Counted from the stretch's first letter, positions 1-17,310 are shown. The stretch: DNA of 36,472 bases from Burkholderiaceae bacterium (GCA_028685665.1 JAQUDN010000010.1:1-36472); one strand, 5' to 3'. The notes: generated from the letters alone by a model not told the origin. Numbers and translations: made by a program.

Positions 1-1
1 C

Positions 2-2260
2 CGGTGGGTTCCGGCGCGTTCAGGCGCGTGGGCTGGCGTCCTCGGGGGCGCGTGCGCCTTCGTGGTGGCGTGTGGACTGTGGCTGTGGTCGGCGGGCGCA
101 ATCGCGGCCGAGCGGACGGAAGAAATGCCGGCAGAACTGGCCGCGAAGGCACCCGCTGCGATGGCCCTCCAGGCCTTGCAGCACGCCACCCTGGACACAT
201 CGACGGGTTCACAGACGGTCCTGCTGCCCCACAGCCTGGCATCAGCCGATGTCCCGCCGGCCGGCGGCACTGTGCGCTATCACCTGGAGTGGCAACTTCC
301 GGCGATCCCCGATCGGCCCCAAGCGGTCTATGTCGCCAAGATGGCGCTGTCTGGCCGCTTGTTCGTCAATGGCCAGCTGGTCGGCGCCTGTGGCTATGCG
401 CCGCTGGAGGTGTTGCGCTGTTTGCACCAGCCCCAGCTGTTCCGGGTGCCCGCAGCCCTGTTTCGCGAGGGGCTGAACACGCTGGAGTTCGAGATTTACG
501 CCACGGCGCGCCAGATGAATGGCCTGTCTGTGGTGCGGGTAGGGGATGCCGATGCCCTGTACACGCAGTTCTATGTCTGGCGCAAGTGGCTGACGGCCGA
601 CCTGCATACCAGCCTGTCCTGGCTGTCGATCTTGCTCGGCCTGCTCTCGCTGATGGTGGGGCTGATCCTGCGGCGAAAAACGGTATTCCTCTGGTTTGGC
701 CTGGCCAGCGTGGTCAATGCAGTCGCGTCGATGAATGGTTTTGTGATCCATCCCTGGATCGATATTGACCTGTACAACTGGCTGATTTTTTCGTCCCGGC
801 TCGTGTCGGTGCCTCTGACCTTTCTGACCTTGCTGGGCATTTTTGCCAAAGATGGCGGCCGTATCGCCCGTCTTCTGCTGGTCTACAGCGTCCTGGCGCC
901 GGCCGTGGTGTGGCTCAGTGGAAACCACCGGACGGCGGTGTTTGCGTTGTACGCCCCCTTTGTGGTGGCCTGCCCCTTCTTTCTGTATTCCGCCTTCCGC
1001 TGGAGTTGGCGTTCGCGCGACCCGTTTCATGCCATCACCGCCCTGATGATGCTGGCGTTTTTTGGAGGGGGGGCGCTGGACTGGATCCGTCTGGCGGGGG
1101 GCGGGCCTTTTGACGGGATCTACTTCAGTGCCTATCTGTACAGCGGGATGATGTTCGCGATGGGGCTGGTGCTGGTGGGGCGCCTGGCGCATGCCCTGGT
1201 GCAGTCCCAAACCATGCGGGCCTTGCTGGAACGCAAGGTGGCAGAGCGCATGGCCTACGAAGTGACCGAGCACATTCCCGTGGGCACCTACACCATGGTG
1301 CTGCAAGCGGGGGAAACCACCGCGCATTTTTCTTTCATGAGCCGCCGTTTCCTGGAAATGATCGGCCTGGAACGCGACGTGCTGGCCCGTGATCCCTTCA
1401 GGGTTTTCGACTGCCTGCATCCGGAGGATCGCAAGGCGTGGATTCAGCGCAATGTGGAAGCCTTCACCCAAAAAGCCCCCTTGCTTGGCCACATCCGCAT
1501 CGTGCGCGACGGGGTGGTGCGCTGGGTGATTACCGAGGCGATACCGCGCGCGCTTCCTGGCGGTGCCACGCTGTGGGAAGGGGTGCTGATCGACGATACC
1601 GACCGTGTGCTGGCGATGGAGTCCGCGGAAAAAGGCCGTGCCGCCCTGCAGGCCCATTTGCTGGAGCAGTCGCGCCTGCAGGAGCGTGAGCAGTTGCTGC
1701 GGGACATGCACGATGGCTTTGGATCGCAGCTGGCCAGTGTGCGGATGATGGTGGAAAAAGGCCGTATCCCGTCGAGCGCCCTGGCGAGCTACCTGCAGGA
1801 GGTGAGCGCGGACCTGCATCTCGTGGTGGACACCCTGGGCCAGTCCAATATCACGCTGGAAGAGGCGATCTACAACAAGCGCTACCGCATCGAACGCCGT
1901 TTTGCGGGCAGCGGCATCCAGTTCGATTGGCATGTGGCCCTGGAGGCGCTACCGCCCTTGTCGCCCCGGACGATTTTGCAAATCCTGCGCATCGTGCAGG
2001 AAGCCATGCACAACGCCATCCGCCATGCCGATCCGAAACACATTGCGTTGACCGCCGTCTACCAGCCGGGCGAAGACCAGTTGCTCGTCCGTATCCAGGA
2101 CGACGGGACCGGAATGCCCGAGCAGCCGCGCCATGGGCGGGGCCTGGACAATATGCGCAACCGCTCCCGCGAGATTGGCGCGCAATGGCGCATGGACCCC
2201 GGTGCTCCCGGGACCATCATCGAGCTGCGCTTTACCCACCCAGGATCTGCGGGAGGGTAG
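2..2260 (+). CDS. 7TM-type sensor histidine kinase (HisKA_3 family), 5' end outside window
   Basis: Membrane sensor kinase, expected to autophosphorylate on His and pass phosphate to a NarL-type regulator. The frame is open to the window edge and holds no start codon before the GTG pair at 62. The residues before it complete a hydrophobic signal peptide ending near AGAIA-AE, so the true start is upstream. Counting from 62: an extracytoplasmic beta-rich domain at about 20-170 (7TMR-DISM-like), seven hydrophobic helices at about 180-385, a PAS-like domain at 400-520, then the H-box DMHDGFGSQLASVR with the probable phospho-His at 550. A HATPase domain follows, with N-box EAMHNAIRHAD and G-box DDGTGMP plus GRGLDNMRNR. 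The layout matches UhpB/NarX/DegS-like kinases. The cognate regulator may be the NarL-type gene at 11051-11737 beyond the giant gene, but a partner upstream of the window is equally possible. The stimulus is unknown. Confidence 0.9.
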   Translation, partial: RWVPARSGAWAGVLGGACAFVVACGLWLWSAGAIAAERTEEMPAELAAKAPAAMALQALQHATLDTSTGSQTVLLPHSLASADVPPAGGTVRYHLEWQLPAIPDRPQAVYVAKMALSGRLFVNGQLVGACGYAPLEVLRCLHQPQLFRVPAALFREGLNTLEFEIYATARQMNGLSVVRVGDADALYTQFYVWRKWLTADLHTSLSWLSILLGLLSLMVGLILRRKTVFLWFGLASVVNAVASMNGFVIHPWIDIDLYNWLIFSSRLVSVPLTFLTLLGIFAKDGGRIARLLLVYSVLAPAVVWLSGNHRTAVFALYAPFVVACPFFLYSAFRWSWRSRDPFHAITALMMLAFFGGGALDWIRLAGGGPFDGIYFSAYLYSGMMFAMGLVLVGRLAHALVQSQTMRALLERKVAERMAYEVTEHIPVGTYTMVLQAGETTAHFSFMSRRFLEMIGLERDVLARDPFRVFDCLHPEDRKAWIQRNVEAFTQKAPLLGHIRIVRDGVVRWVITEAIPRALPGGATLWEGVLIDDTDRVLAMESAEKGRAALQAHLLEQSRLQEREQLLRDMHDGFGSQLASVRMMVEKGRIPSSALASYLQEVSADLHLVVDTLGQSNITLEEAIYNKRYRIERRFAGSGIQFDWHVALEALPPLSPRTILQILRIVQEAMHNAIRHADPKHIALTAVYQPGEDQLLVRIQDDGTGMPEQPRHGRGLDNMRNRSREIGAQWRMDPGAPGTIIELRFTHPGSAGG

Positions 2261-2275
2261 GCCTCCAAGGCACCC

Positions 2276-2303
2276 TGTGAACCCCATGAATATGGGATTC
2301 ACA
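2276..2303 (+). terminator. Hairpin after the histidine kinase gene
   Basis: A 12-bp stem (TGTGAACCCCAT / ATGGGATTCACA, one mismatch) closes on a GAAT loop, starting 16 nt after the kinase stop codon. No clear T-run follows, so it may be a weak terminator, an RNA-stabilising hairpin or a protein-binding site. Confidence 0.5.
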
Positions 2304-2331
2304 AGCTTTGCAGGGGTCCGTAAAGTGCAAG

Positions 2332-2374
2332 CAGTGGCGAAATCGCCGCACTGACCGATCTGCCCTGTCAGATC
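2332..2374 (+). promoter_or_regulatory. Two inverted repeats upstream of the giant surface-protein gene
   Basis: Two further dyads lie between the kinase terminator and the start at 2443. At 2332-2353 CAGTGGCGA pairs with TCGCCGCACTG around an AA centre, with one bulged base. At 2357-2374 GATCTG-N6-CAGATC is a perfect 6-6-6 repeat, the geometry of a dimeric regulator site. I see no confident -10/-35 pair. A binding site for the NarL-type regulator at 11051 is speculative. Confidence 0.35.
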
Positions 2375-2442
2375 CCCTGCATGGTCTGCGGCCGCATTGC
2401 CACGGTTGGCATCGGCCCCCTTCTCGCGCCTTCCACTTTTCT

Positions 2443-11019
<8,577 letters not shown>

Positions 11020-11050
11020 TTCCATGCCCCCTGGCGCCGTCCGGCCCGGC

Positions 11051-11737
11051 TCACAACAGATCGTGGTTGCGGGCCTTGGTGATGGCCTGCACCTGGGAGC
11101 GCACATTCAGCTTGCGGTACAGGTTGCGCACATTCGATTGGATGGTGGACAGCGCCACCCCCATCTGCTGCGCGACGCGGTCATAGCTCAGGCCCTGCGA
11201 GAGAAAGCGCAGGGTTTCCAGTTCGCGCGGGGTCAATTTGAAGTCGGTGTCGTGGGCCGCCGTGTTCTGCTCGCCCGCCAGTTTCTTGAACAGAAATCGC
11301 GCCAGAGAAGGGCTCAGCGGATAGATGCCCTCCATCACCTGGGCAATCCCCTTGGTGATTTGCTGAATCGACTCGTCCTTGAGCAAATAGCCTTTGGCGC
11401 CCGCCTCGATCGCGCTGAGCACCACGGGCTCTGCCGCCACGACCGAGATCACGACGATCGGCAGGTCCGGAAACTGCTTGTGGCAGGCCTTGATGACCTC
11501 CAGGCCGCTGATGTCCGGCAGCCCCATGTCAATCAGTGCCAGGTCAAAGTGCTGCCGGGGTTCGCGGACCAGGGCCAGCGCCTGCTGGCCCTCACTGGCG
11601 GTGTGGATGCTCCAGGCCTGCGCCTGCTGGGCCACGGCTGCGCAGATCTGTTCTGCGAACAGGGGGTTGTCTTCGACGAGCAACAGGCGCAGCGTCTGCT
11701 CATTGTCTGGAGCGGTGGTGTTTGTCAATGAAACCAT
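11051..11737 (-). CDS. NarL/FixJ-family two-component response regulator
   Basis: A 228-residue DNA-binding response regulator. The receiver domain (residues ~16-135) has the acidic pair E22-D23, the phospho-acceptor D70 in LALIDMGLPD, and K120 in GYLLKD. A LuxR-type helix-turn-helix occupies ~165-225 (LTPRELETLRFLSQGLSYDRVAQ, then STIQSNVRNLYRKL in separate helices). I chose the ATG at 11737 (MVSLTNTT) because homology begins shortly after it and the frame upstream runs antisense through the thiolase gene. It converges on the giant surface-protein gene with only 31 nt between stop codons and no clear terminator. The HisKA_3 kinase at the window start is the kind that normally pairs with NarL-type regulators, so the two may form one system controlling the gene between them; this is inference. 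Confidence 0.93.
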   Translation of the reverse strand: MVSLTNTTAPDNEQTLRLLLVEDNPLFAEQICAAVAQQAQAWSIHTASEGQQALALVREPRQHFDLALIDMGLPDISGLEVIKACHKQFPDLPIVVISVVAAEPVVLSAIEAGAKGYLLKDESIQQITKGIAQVMEGIYPLSPSLARFLFKKLAGEQNTAAHDTDFKLTPRELETLRFLSQGLSYDRVAQQMGVALSTIQSNVRNLYRKLNVRSQVQAITKARNHDLL

Positions 11738-11780
11738 AGCGCTTTGTACTCCAAGGTCCCTGGGACGGGGGTGCGCAAAA

Positions 11781-11796
11781 TCGTCCGAAGCGACGA
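11781..11796. promoter_or_regulatory. Inverted repeat in the divergent regulator/thiolase promoter region
   Basis: TCGTC-N6-GACGA lies in the 120-bp divergent gap between the response regulator (start 11737) and the thiolase (start 11858). It is short and could be chance in GC-rich DNA. No convincing -35/-10 pair is visible for either gene. Confidence 0.2.
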
Positions 11797-11857
11797 CGCT
11801 GGCGGGCGGGTGCGCGGCGAACATGGGGCCCTCTTCCACTCCCCCTGAGAGCGCACG

Positions 11858-13036
11858 ATGTCCGAAGCCTATCTCGTTGCCACGGCCCGCACCGCCGGAG
11901 GCCGCCGGGGCGGCCGCCTGTCCGGCTGGCACCCGGTGGAGCTGTCTGCCCAGATCCTGAACGCCCTGGTGGACCGCAGCGGCATCGACCCGGCCCTGGT
12001 CGAGGATGTGTTCATGGGCTGCGTCAGCCAGGTGGGCGAGCAGTCCACCAACGTGGCGCGCAACGCGGTGCTGGCGTCCAAACTGCCCGAGTCGGTGCCC
12101 GGCACCTCGATCGACCGCCAGTGCGGCTCGTCCCAGCAGGCCATCCACTTCGCGGCGCAGGCGGTGATGTCCGGCGCCATGGACGTGGTGATTGCCGCCG
12201 GCGTCGAGTCCATGAGCCGCGTGCCCATGTTCAGCCCCACGGCCCTGGCGCAAAAAGCCGGCCTGGGCCACTACCAGAGCCCCAGCGTCAACCGCCGCTA
12301 CAACGAGGTAGTGTTCAGCCAGTTCATGGGCGCGGAAATGATGGCCCGCAAATACGGCCTGAGCAAGGACGACCTGGACCGCTACGCCCTGCAAAGCCAC
12401 CAGCGCGCCATCGCGGCCACGCAGGCCGGCGCCTTCCAGGACGAGATCGTGCCCGTGCGCGTACGCACCGCCGACGGCACCGACACCGAGGACTGGCACA
12501 CCGTCGATGAAGGCATCCGCTTCGAGGCCACGCTCGAAGGCATCCAGAACGTGAAGCTGCTGCAGGAAGGCGGCGTGGTCACCGCCGCCAACGCCAGCCA
12601 GATTTGCGACGGCGCCACCGGCGTGATGGTGGTCAACGAGCGCGGCCTCAAAGCCCTGGGCGTGCAGCCCCTGGCGCGCATCCACCACATGACCATGATC
12701 GGCCACGACCCGGTGATCATGCTGGAGGCCCCCATTCCGGCCACCGAGCGCGCGCTCAAGAAGGCCGGCATGAAAATCGAGGACATCGACCTGTACGAGG
12801 TCAACGAGGCCTTTGCCTCGGTGCCGCTGGCCTGGCTCAAGGCCCTGGGCGCCGACCCCGAGCGCCTGAACGTGAACGGCGGCGCCATCGCGCTGGGCCA
12901 CCCGCTGGGGGCCTCGGGCACCAAGCTCATGGCCACCCTGGTCAACGCCCTGGGCCAGCGCGGCAAGCGCTATGGTCTGCAGACCATGTGCGAGGGCGGC
13001 GGCATGGCGAACGTGACCCTCATCGAGCGCCTGTAA
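11858..13036 (+). CDS. Thiolase (acetyl-CoA C-acyltransferase), first module
   Basis: A 392-residue thiolase, the normal length for the family, which cleaves 3-ketoacyl-CoA with CoA or condenses two acyl-CoAs. The nucleophilic Cys is C89 in DRQCGSSQQA. The catalytic His lies in NGGAIALGHPLGASG and the second Cys in TMCEGGGMAN. NEAFA is also present. It is cytoplasmic. It leads an operon with livGFHM and a crotonase (next start 4 nt after this stop). That position suggests degradative thiolysis of an imported acid rather than polyhydroxybutyrate synthesis. The substrate chain is not deducible from sequence. It is only distantly similar to the thiolase at 20410-21594, so the two modules are not a recent duplication. 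Confidence 0.95.
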   Translation: MSEAYLVATARTAGGRRGGRLSGWHPVELSAQILNALVDRSGIDPALVEDVFMGCVSQVGEQSTNVARNAVLASKLPESVPGTSIDRQCGSSQQAIHFAAQAVMSGAMDVVIAAGVESMSRVPMFSPTALAQKAGLGHYQSPSVNRRYNEVVFSQFMGAEMMARKYGLSKDDLDRYALQSHQRAIAATQAGAFQDEIVPVRVRTADGTDTEDWHTVDEGIRFEATLEGIQNVKLLQEGGVVTAANASQICDGATGVMVVNERGLKALGVQPLARIHHMTMIGHDPVIMLEAPIPATERALKKAGMKIEDIDLYEVNEAFASVPLAWLKALGADPERLNVNGGAIALGHPLGASGTKLMATLVNALGQRGKRYGLQTMCEGGGMANVTLIERL

Positions 13037-13039
13037 GCC

Positions 13040-13846
13040 ATGGCGACCCCCCACAGCGACCGGGGCGATCCGCCCCTGCTGCACATCGAGGGCGTCACCG
13101 TGCGTTTTGGCGGCATCGTGGCGCTGGATGGGGTGTCCTTCGACGTGCGGCGTGGGCAGATTTGCGCGCTGATCGGCCCCAACGGCGCGGGCAAGAGCAC
13201 GCTGTTCAACTGCCTGTCGCGGCTGTACGCCTGCAACAGCGGCCACATCGCCTTCGATGGCCACCCCTTGTCCACCCTGCCGCGCCACCGCATGGCGGAG
13301 ATCGGCATTGGCCGCACCTTCCAGAACCTGGCGCTGTTTCGCAGCATGAGCGTGCGCGAGAACATCCTGGTGGGCTGCCACAGCAAGCACCATGCGGGCT
13401 TCCTGCGCAACGCGTTTCGCCTGCCCGGCGTGGCGCGCATCGAGGCCGATGCGCAGGTGCGCGCGCAGTCGCTGATCGACTTTCTGGGCCTCACGGCCGA
13501 GGCCGAGCGCGTGGTGGCCGACCTGCCCTTTGGCACGCAAAAGCGCGTGGAACTGGGCCGCGCCCTGGCTGCCCAGCCCCAGCTGCTGTTGTTGGACGAG
13601 CCCGCCTGCGGCCTGAACCACGAGGAACTGCACAGCCTGGGCAGCCTGATCCGTGACATCCGCGACCGCCTGGGCGTGACGGTGCTGCTGGTGGAGCACC
13701 ACATGGCCCTGGTGATGGGGATTTCCGACCATGTGGTGGCGCTGAACTTTGGCAAGAAGATCGCCGAGGGCACGCCCGCCGAGGTGCGGCGCCACCCCGA
13801 GGTGATCCGCGCCTACCTGGGCACGACCGAGGAGGAGACGGCATGA
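13040..13846 (+). CDS. livG: Branched-chain/HAAT-type ABC transporter ATP-binding protein LivG-like
   Basis: A 268-residue ATPase subunit of a hydrophobic amino acid/amide (HAAT) importer, acting on the cytoplasmic face. Walker A is GPNGAGKSTLFN (~50-61). The LivG-type variant signature is LPFGTQKRVELGRAL, and Walker B is LLLLDEPACGLNHEE. The H-loop His is in LVEHHMALVM. The C-terminal BCA_ABC_TP-like stretch (HPEVIRAYLG) is typical of LivG. It overlaps the livF-like gene by 4 nt (ATGA), so translation is probably coupled. HAAT importers carry branched amino acids, amides, urea or aromatic and aliphatic acids. The thiolase and crotonase neighbours favour a carboxylic acid, but this is inference. 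Confidence 0.93.
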   Translation: MATPHSDRGDPPLLHIEGVTVRFGGIVALDGVSFDVRRGQICALIGPNGAGKSTLFNCLSRLYACNSGHIAFDGHPLSTLPRHRMAEIGIGRTFQNLALFRSMSVRENILVGCHSKHHAGFLRNAFRLPGVARIEADAQVRAQSLIDFLGLTAEAERVVADLPFGTQKRVELGRALAAQPQLLLLDEPACGLNHEELHSLGSLIRDIRDRLGVTVLLVEHHMALVMGISDHVVALNFGKKIAEGTPAEVRRHPEVIRAYLGTTEEETA

Positions 13847-14595
13847 CGCCCCCGAACCCCGCCCATCCCCCCAAGCCCGCGAACAAGATCCTTGAAGTGC
13901 GGGGCCTGCACGCCCGCTATGGCAACACCCGCGTGCTGCACGGCATCGACCTGGACATCGCCGACGGCCAGGTCACCGCGCTGCTGGGCGCCAACGGCGC
14001 CGGCAAGACGACCACGCTGCGCGCGTTGTGCCAGCTGATGGTGCAGACCAGTGGCAGCATCACGCTGGCGGGCCAGCGCATGGATGGCCGCTCCACCGAG
14101 CAGATTGCCCGCGCCGGCGTGGGCCATGTGCCCGATGGCCGTGGCACCTTCCTGGGCCTGAGCACCGAAGAAAACCTGCGCCTGGGCACCTATGCCCGCG
14201 CCAGCCGCAGCGGCATCCCAGAGGACATGGAGCGCATCTACGGCTACTTTCCGCGCCTGCGCGAGCGGGCCGCGCAGCAGGCAGGCACGCTGTCGGGCGG
14301 CGAGCAGCAGATGCTGGCCATTGGCCGCGCGCTGATGGGCCGCCCGCGCCTGCTGCTGCTCGACGAGCCGTCCTTCGGCCTGGCGCCGCTGGTGGTGCAG
14401 GACATCTTCGCGATCATGCGGCGCATCAACCAGGAGGAGAAGGTCTCCATCCTGCTGGTGGAGCAAAACGCCAAGCTGGCGCTGGAGCTGGCCGACCAGG
14501 CCTACCTGCTGGAGACCGGGTGCGTGGTGTTGTCGGGCTCGGCCGCCGAGATGCGCCGCAACGACGCGGTCCGCAAGGCCTATCTGGGCGAATGA
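13843..14595 (+). CDS. livF: HAAT-type ABC transporter ATP-binding protein LivF-like
   Basis: A 250-residue second ATPase subunit of the same importer. Walker A is GANGAGKTTTL (~49-59), the signature is LSGGEQQMLAIGRAL and Walker B is RLLLLDEPSFGLAP. The H-loop is in ILLVEQNAKLAL. It is expected to heterodimerise with the LivG-like protein encoded just upstream. The start ATG lies in an ATGA overlap with that gene. A GGAAGG ribosome-binding site for the next gene follows the stop. It is close in layout to the paralogue at 24480-25298 but lacks that protein's basic C-terminal tail. Confidence 0.93.
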   Translation: MTPPNPAHPPKPANKILEVRGLHARYGNTRVLHGIDLDIADGQVTALLGANGAGKTTTLRALCQLMVQTSGSITLAGQRMDGRSTEQIARAGVGHVPDGRGTFLGLSTEENLRLGTYARASRSGIPEDMERIYGYFPRLRERAAQQAGTLSGGEQQMLAIGRALMGRPRLLLLDEPSFGLAPLVVQDIFAIMRRINQEEKVSILLVEQNAKLALELADQAYLLETGCVVLSGSAAEMRRNDAVRKAYLGE

Positions 14596-14608
14596 GGAAG
14601 GCAAGACG

Positions 14609-15481
14609 ATGAACGAATTCCTGCACCAGCTGCTGGCGGGCCTGGCCACCGGCGGCATCTACGCCAGCGTGGCGCTGGCCCTGGTGATGATCTACCAGGC
14701 CACGCAGCACATCAATTTCGCGCAGGGCGAGATGGCGATGTTCTCCACCTTCATCGCCTGGAGCCTGATCCAGGCGGGGCTGCCGTACTGGGGGGCCTTC
14801 TTCCTGACGGTGGTGATCTCCTTTGTGCTGGCGGCGGTGGTGGAGTTCGCCGTCATCCGCCCCATGCACCGCGCGCCCGAGCTGTCGGTGGTGGTGGTGT
14901 TCATCGGCCTGCTGGTGATCTTCCACAGCCTGGCGGGCTGGCTGTTTGGCTACACGATCAAGCAGTTTCCCAGCCCGTTTCCGGCCAATGCCTGGTATGG
15001 CTCGGCGCTGATGTCGGCGCACGAGGTGGGCGCCATCGTCGTCGCCCTGCTGATGGTGGCGGCGCTGTTTGCCTTCTTCCGCCTCACGCCGCTGGGCCTG
15101 GCGCTGCGCGCTGCGGCGCAGAACGCGCCCTCGTCGCGCCTGGTGGGCATCAACGTGGGCCGCATGCTGATGCTGGGCTGGGGCCTGGCCGGCGCGATCG
15201 GCGCGGTGGCCGGGATGATGGTGGCCCCCGTGGTGTTTCTCGACCCGCACATGATGACCGGCGTGCTGCTGTACGCCTTTGCCGGCGCGCTGATCGGCGG
15301 CATCGACAACCCGGTGGGCGCGGTGATGGGCGGCTTCATCGTCGGTGTGCTGGAAAACCTGATCGGCACCTACATCGTGGGTACCGAGCTCAAGCTCTCG
15401 GTGGCGCTGGTGCTGATCGTGGGCGTGTTGATCGTGCGGCCGGCCGGCCTGCTGGGCAAAACCATTGTGAAGCGGGTGTAA
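14609..15481 (+). CDS. livH: HAAT-type ABC transporter permease LivH-like
   Basis: A 290-residue inner-membrane permease with about eight hydrophobic helices. The start NEFLHQLLAGLATGGIYA and motifs such as INFAQGEMAMFS and LRAAAQNAPSSRLVGIN are typical of the LivH family. GGIDNPVGAVMGG matches the conserved late loop. The ATG at 14609 follows a GGAAGG ribosome-binding site 13 nt after livF. It would pair with the LivM-like permease encoded 4 nt downstream to form the channel. No periplasmic binding protein is encoded in this operon, so the importer must borrow one, perhaps the LivK-like protein at 25348 or one outside the window. Confidence 0.93.
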   Translation: MNEFLHQLLAGLATGGIYASVALALVMIYQATQHINFAQGEMAMFSTFIAWSLIQAGLPYWGAFFLTVVISFVLAAVVEFAVIRPMHRAPELSVVVVFIGLLVIFHSLAGWLFGYTIKQFPSPFPANAWYGSALMSAHEVGAIVVALLMVAALFAFFRLTPLGLALRAAAQNAPSSRLVGINVGRMLMLGWGLAGAIGAVAGMMVAPVVFLDPHMMTGVLLYAFAGALIGGIDNPVGAVMGGFIVGVLENLIGTYIVGTELKLSVALVLIVGVLIVRPAGLLGKTIVKRV

Positions 15482-15484
15482 GCC

Positions 15485-16441
15485 ATGAACCAGACCTCTC
15501 CCCTGTGCTCGGCCCGCGTCTGGGGCCCCGTCCTGCTGCTGCTGGCCCTGGGCCTGCCCTTCGTGGCCAAGGGCTACCAGATCTTCCAGGCCACCATGGT
15601 GCTGTCGTATGCGATTTCGCTCCTGGGCCTGAACATCCTGACCGGCTACAACGGCCAGATCTCGCTGGGCCACGGCGCCTTTTATGCCCTGGGCGCCTAC
15701 ACCACCGGCATGCTGATGGAGCACGCCGGCATGCCGTACTGGCTGACGATTCCCTGCGCGGCGCTGGTCTGCCTAGTGGTGGGCTACCTGTTCGGGCGCC
15801 CCGCGCTCAAGCTCGAAGGCCTCTACCTGGCGCTGGCCACCTTTGCGCTGGGCGTGGCCATGCCGCAGCTGCTCAAGTACAAGCACCTGGAAGCCTGGAC
15901 TGGCGGCGTGACCGGCATCGTGCTGATGAAGCCCGATGCGCCGTTTGGCCTGCCGCTGTCGCAGGACCAGTGGCTGTACTTCTTTGCGCTGCTGGTGGCG
16001 GCGGTGATGTTCTGGATCGCGCACAACCTGCTGGCCAGCGGCACGGGCCGGGCCATCCGCGCCATCCGCGACCACAGCATGGCGGCCGAAGCCATGGGGG
16101 TGGACAACCGCCACTACAAGTCCATGAGCTTTGGCGTGTCGGCTGCCTACACCGGCGTGGGCGGGGCGCTGTCGGCGATTGCGGTGCAGTTCGTCTCGCC
16201 CGACTCCTTCACGCTGTTTTTGTCGATCTCGCTGCTGGTGGGCATCGTCGTGGGCGGCGTGGGCACGCTGTGGGGGGCCTTGTGGGGCGCCGCCTTCATC
16301 ATGTTCGTGCCCAACCTGGCGGAGAAGGTCTCCAAGGCCGCGCCCTGGGCGGTGTATGGCCTGGTGCTGATCGCCTTCATGTTCGTGATGCCCGGGGGCG
16401 TGGTCGGCCTGCTGCGCAAACTCCAGGCCAAGTTCAAGTGA
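15485..16441 (+). CDS. livM: HAAT-type ABC transporter permease LivM-like
   Basis: A 318-residue inner-membrane permease, partner of the LivH-like protein. Around nine hydrophobic helices are visible. Family motifs are GLNILTGYNGQISLGHGAFY near residue 55, LEGLYLALATFALG, and the EAA-like cytoplasmic loop RAIRAIRDHSMAAEAMGV. The region IVVGGVGTLWGALWGA is also characteristic. It begins 4 nt after the livH stop. The crotonase start follows 20 nt after its own stop, so all six genes are probably co-transcribed. Confidence 0.93.
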   Translation: MNQTSPLCSARVWGPVLLLLALGLPFVAKGYQIFQATMVLSYAISLLGLNILTGYNGQISLGHGAFYALGAYTTGMLMEHAGMPYWLTIPCAALVCLVVGYLFGRPALKLEGLYLALATFALGVAMPQLLKYKHLEAWTGGVTGIVLMKPDAPFGLPLSQDQWLYFFALLVAAVMFWIAHNLLASGTGRAIRAIRDHSMAAEAMGVDNRHYKSMSFGVSAAYTGVGGALSAIAVQFVSPDSFTLFLSISLLVGIVVGGVGTLWGALWGAAFIMFVPNLAEKVSKAAPWAVYGLVLIAFMFVMPGGVVGLLRKLQAKFK

Positions 16442-16460
16442 TGTTTCTGGAAAGCCGTTG

Positions 16461-17273
16461 ATGTCCACCTTTGACACCCTCGAGATCGAGCGCCACGGCA
16501 ACGAGGCCGGCGTGGCCCTCGTGCGCCTGAACCTGCCGCACAAGCTCAACCCGATTGCCCACGCGTTGCAGGAAGACCTGCGCGCCGCGCTGGCGGCCCT
16601 GCGCGAGGACCGCAGCGTGCGCGCCCTGGTGCTGACCGGCGCCGGCAAGGCCTTTTGCGTGGGTGCCGACCTGAGCGCCATGCGGCCCTTGCCGCCCGGC
16701 AAGACCCTGGGCGACCAATCGGCCGAGACCATGGAGGCGCTGTCCAACCGCCTGATCGAGGACCTGCGCACGCTGCCTTTCCCGGTGGTCAGCGCGGTCA
16801 ACGGCCCCTGCGCCGGGGCGGGCGTGGGCCTGGCCTTGGCGGCCGATGTGGTGCTGGCGGCCGAGTCGGCGTATTTCTACCTGCCCTTCATGCCGCGCCT
16901 GGGCATCGTGCCGGACCTGGGCACCACCTGGTTCCTGGAGCGCATGCTGGGCCGCTCGCGCGCCGTGGCCCTGTCGCTGCTGGGCGAACGCCTGCCCGCT
17001 GCCCAGGCTGCGCAATGGGGGCTGGTGTGGCAAACCGTGCCGGACGATGCGCTGCAGGCCGAGGCGCTGGCCCTGGCCCAGCGCCTGGCCGAGCTGCCCG
17101 CCCATGCCGCGCAGGAGATCCGCCAGGCCTACGACCGGGCCGGCGAGAACAGCCTGGTGGCCCAGATGCGCTACGAGGCCGAGCGCCAGCGCGAGCTGAT
17201 CGACCGGCCCAGCTTCCAGGAGGGCGTGCGGGCGTTCCTGGAAAAACGCAGCCCGGTGTTTCCGCCGCGCTGA
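16461..17273 (+). CDS. Crotonase-family enoyl-CoA hydratase/isomerase, PaaG-like
   Basis: A 270-residue cytoplasmic acyl-CoA enzyme of the crotonase fold. Oxyanion-hole segments are KAFCVGADLSAM and NGPCAGAGVGLAL. Neither usual catalytic Glu of enoyl-CoA hydratases is found: the first position reads GVGL and the second LPFMPRLG. Instead D152 sits in LGIVPDLGTTWFL, the arrangement of PaaG (epoxyphenylacetyl-CoA isomerase) and related isomerases. The C-terminal REGVRAFLEKRSPVF also resembles PaaG. An isomerase, or a one-acid hydratase, is therefore more likely than a classic hydratase. I chose the ATG at 16461, not the TTG one codon earlier. It is the last gene of the first module. No phenylacetyl-CoA epoxidase genes are present, so a true PaaG role is not supported. 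Confidence 0.9.
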   Translation: MSTFDTLEIERHGNEAGVALVRLNLPHKLNPIAHALQEDLRAALAALREDRSVRALVLTGAGKAFCVGADLSAMRPLPPGKTLGDQSAETMEALSNRLIEDLRTLPFPVVSAVNGPCAGAGVGLALAADVVLAAESAYFYLPFMPRLGIVPDLGTTWFLERMLGRSRAVALSLLGERLPAAQAAQWGLVWQTVPDDALQAEALALAQRLAELPAHAAQEIRQAYDRAGENSLVAQMRYEAERQRELIDRPSFQEGVRAFLEKRSPVFPPR

Positions 17274-17310
17274 CGGGGTGCGTGGGCCGCCCGCTTCCTG
17301 TCGGCGCAGG

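Noticed and set aside
2308-2442. Start of the giant protein at 2308
   Set aside because: The extra 45 residues are Arg/His/Cys-rich and unlike the DUF4347 N-terminus; this stretch also contains the dyads of the leader. ATG 2443 fits better.
11738-13795. Long minus-strand open frame continuing upstream of the response regulator
   Set aside because: It runs antisense to the thiolase and livG genes, is rich in His/Gln/Ala/Gly as expected of a high-GC shadow, and shows no domain. Only the part from 11737 down is a gene.
16461-17273. Assigning the crotonase as paaG of a phenylacetate pathway
   Set aside because: The Asp and C-terminal motif resemble PaaG, but no paaABCDE, paaZ or paaK genes are present, so only a PaaG-like label is justified.
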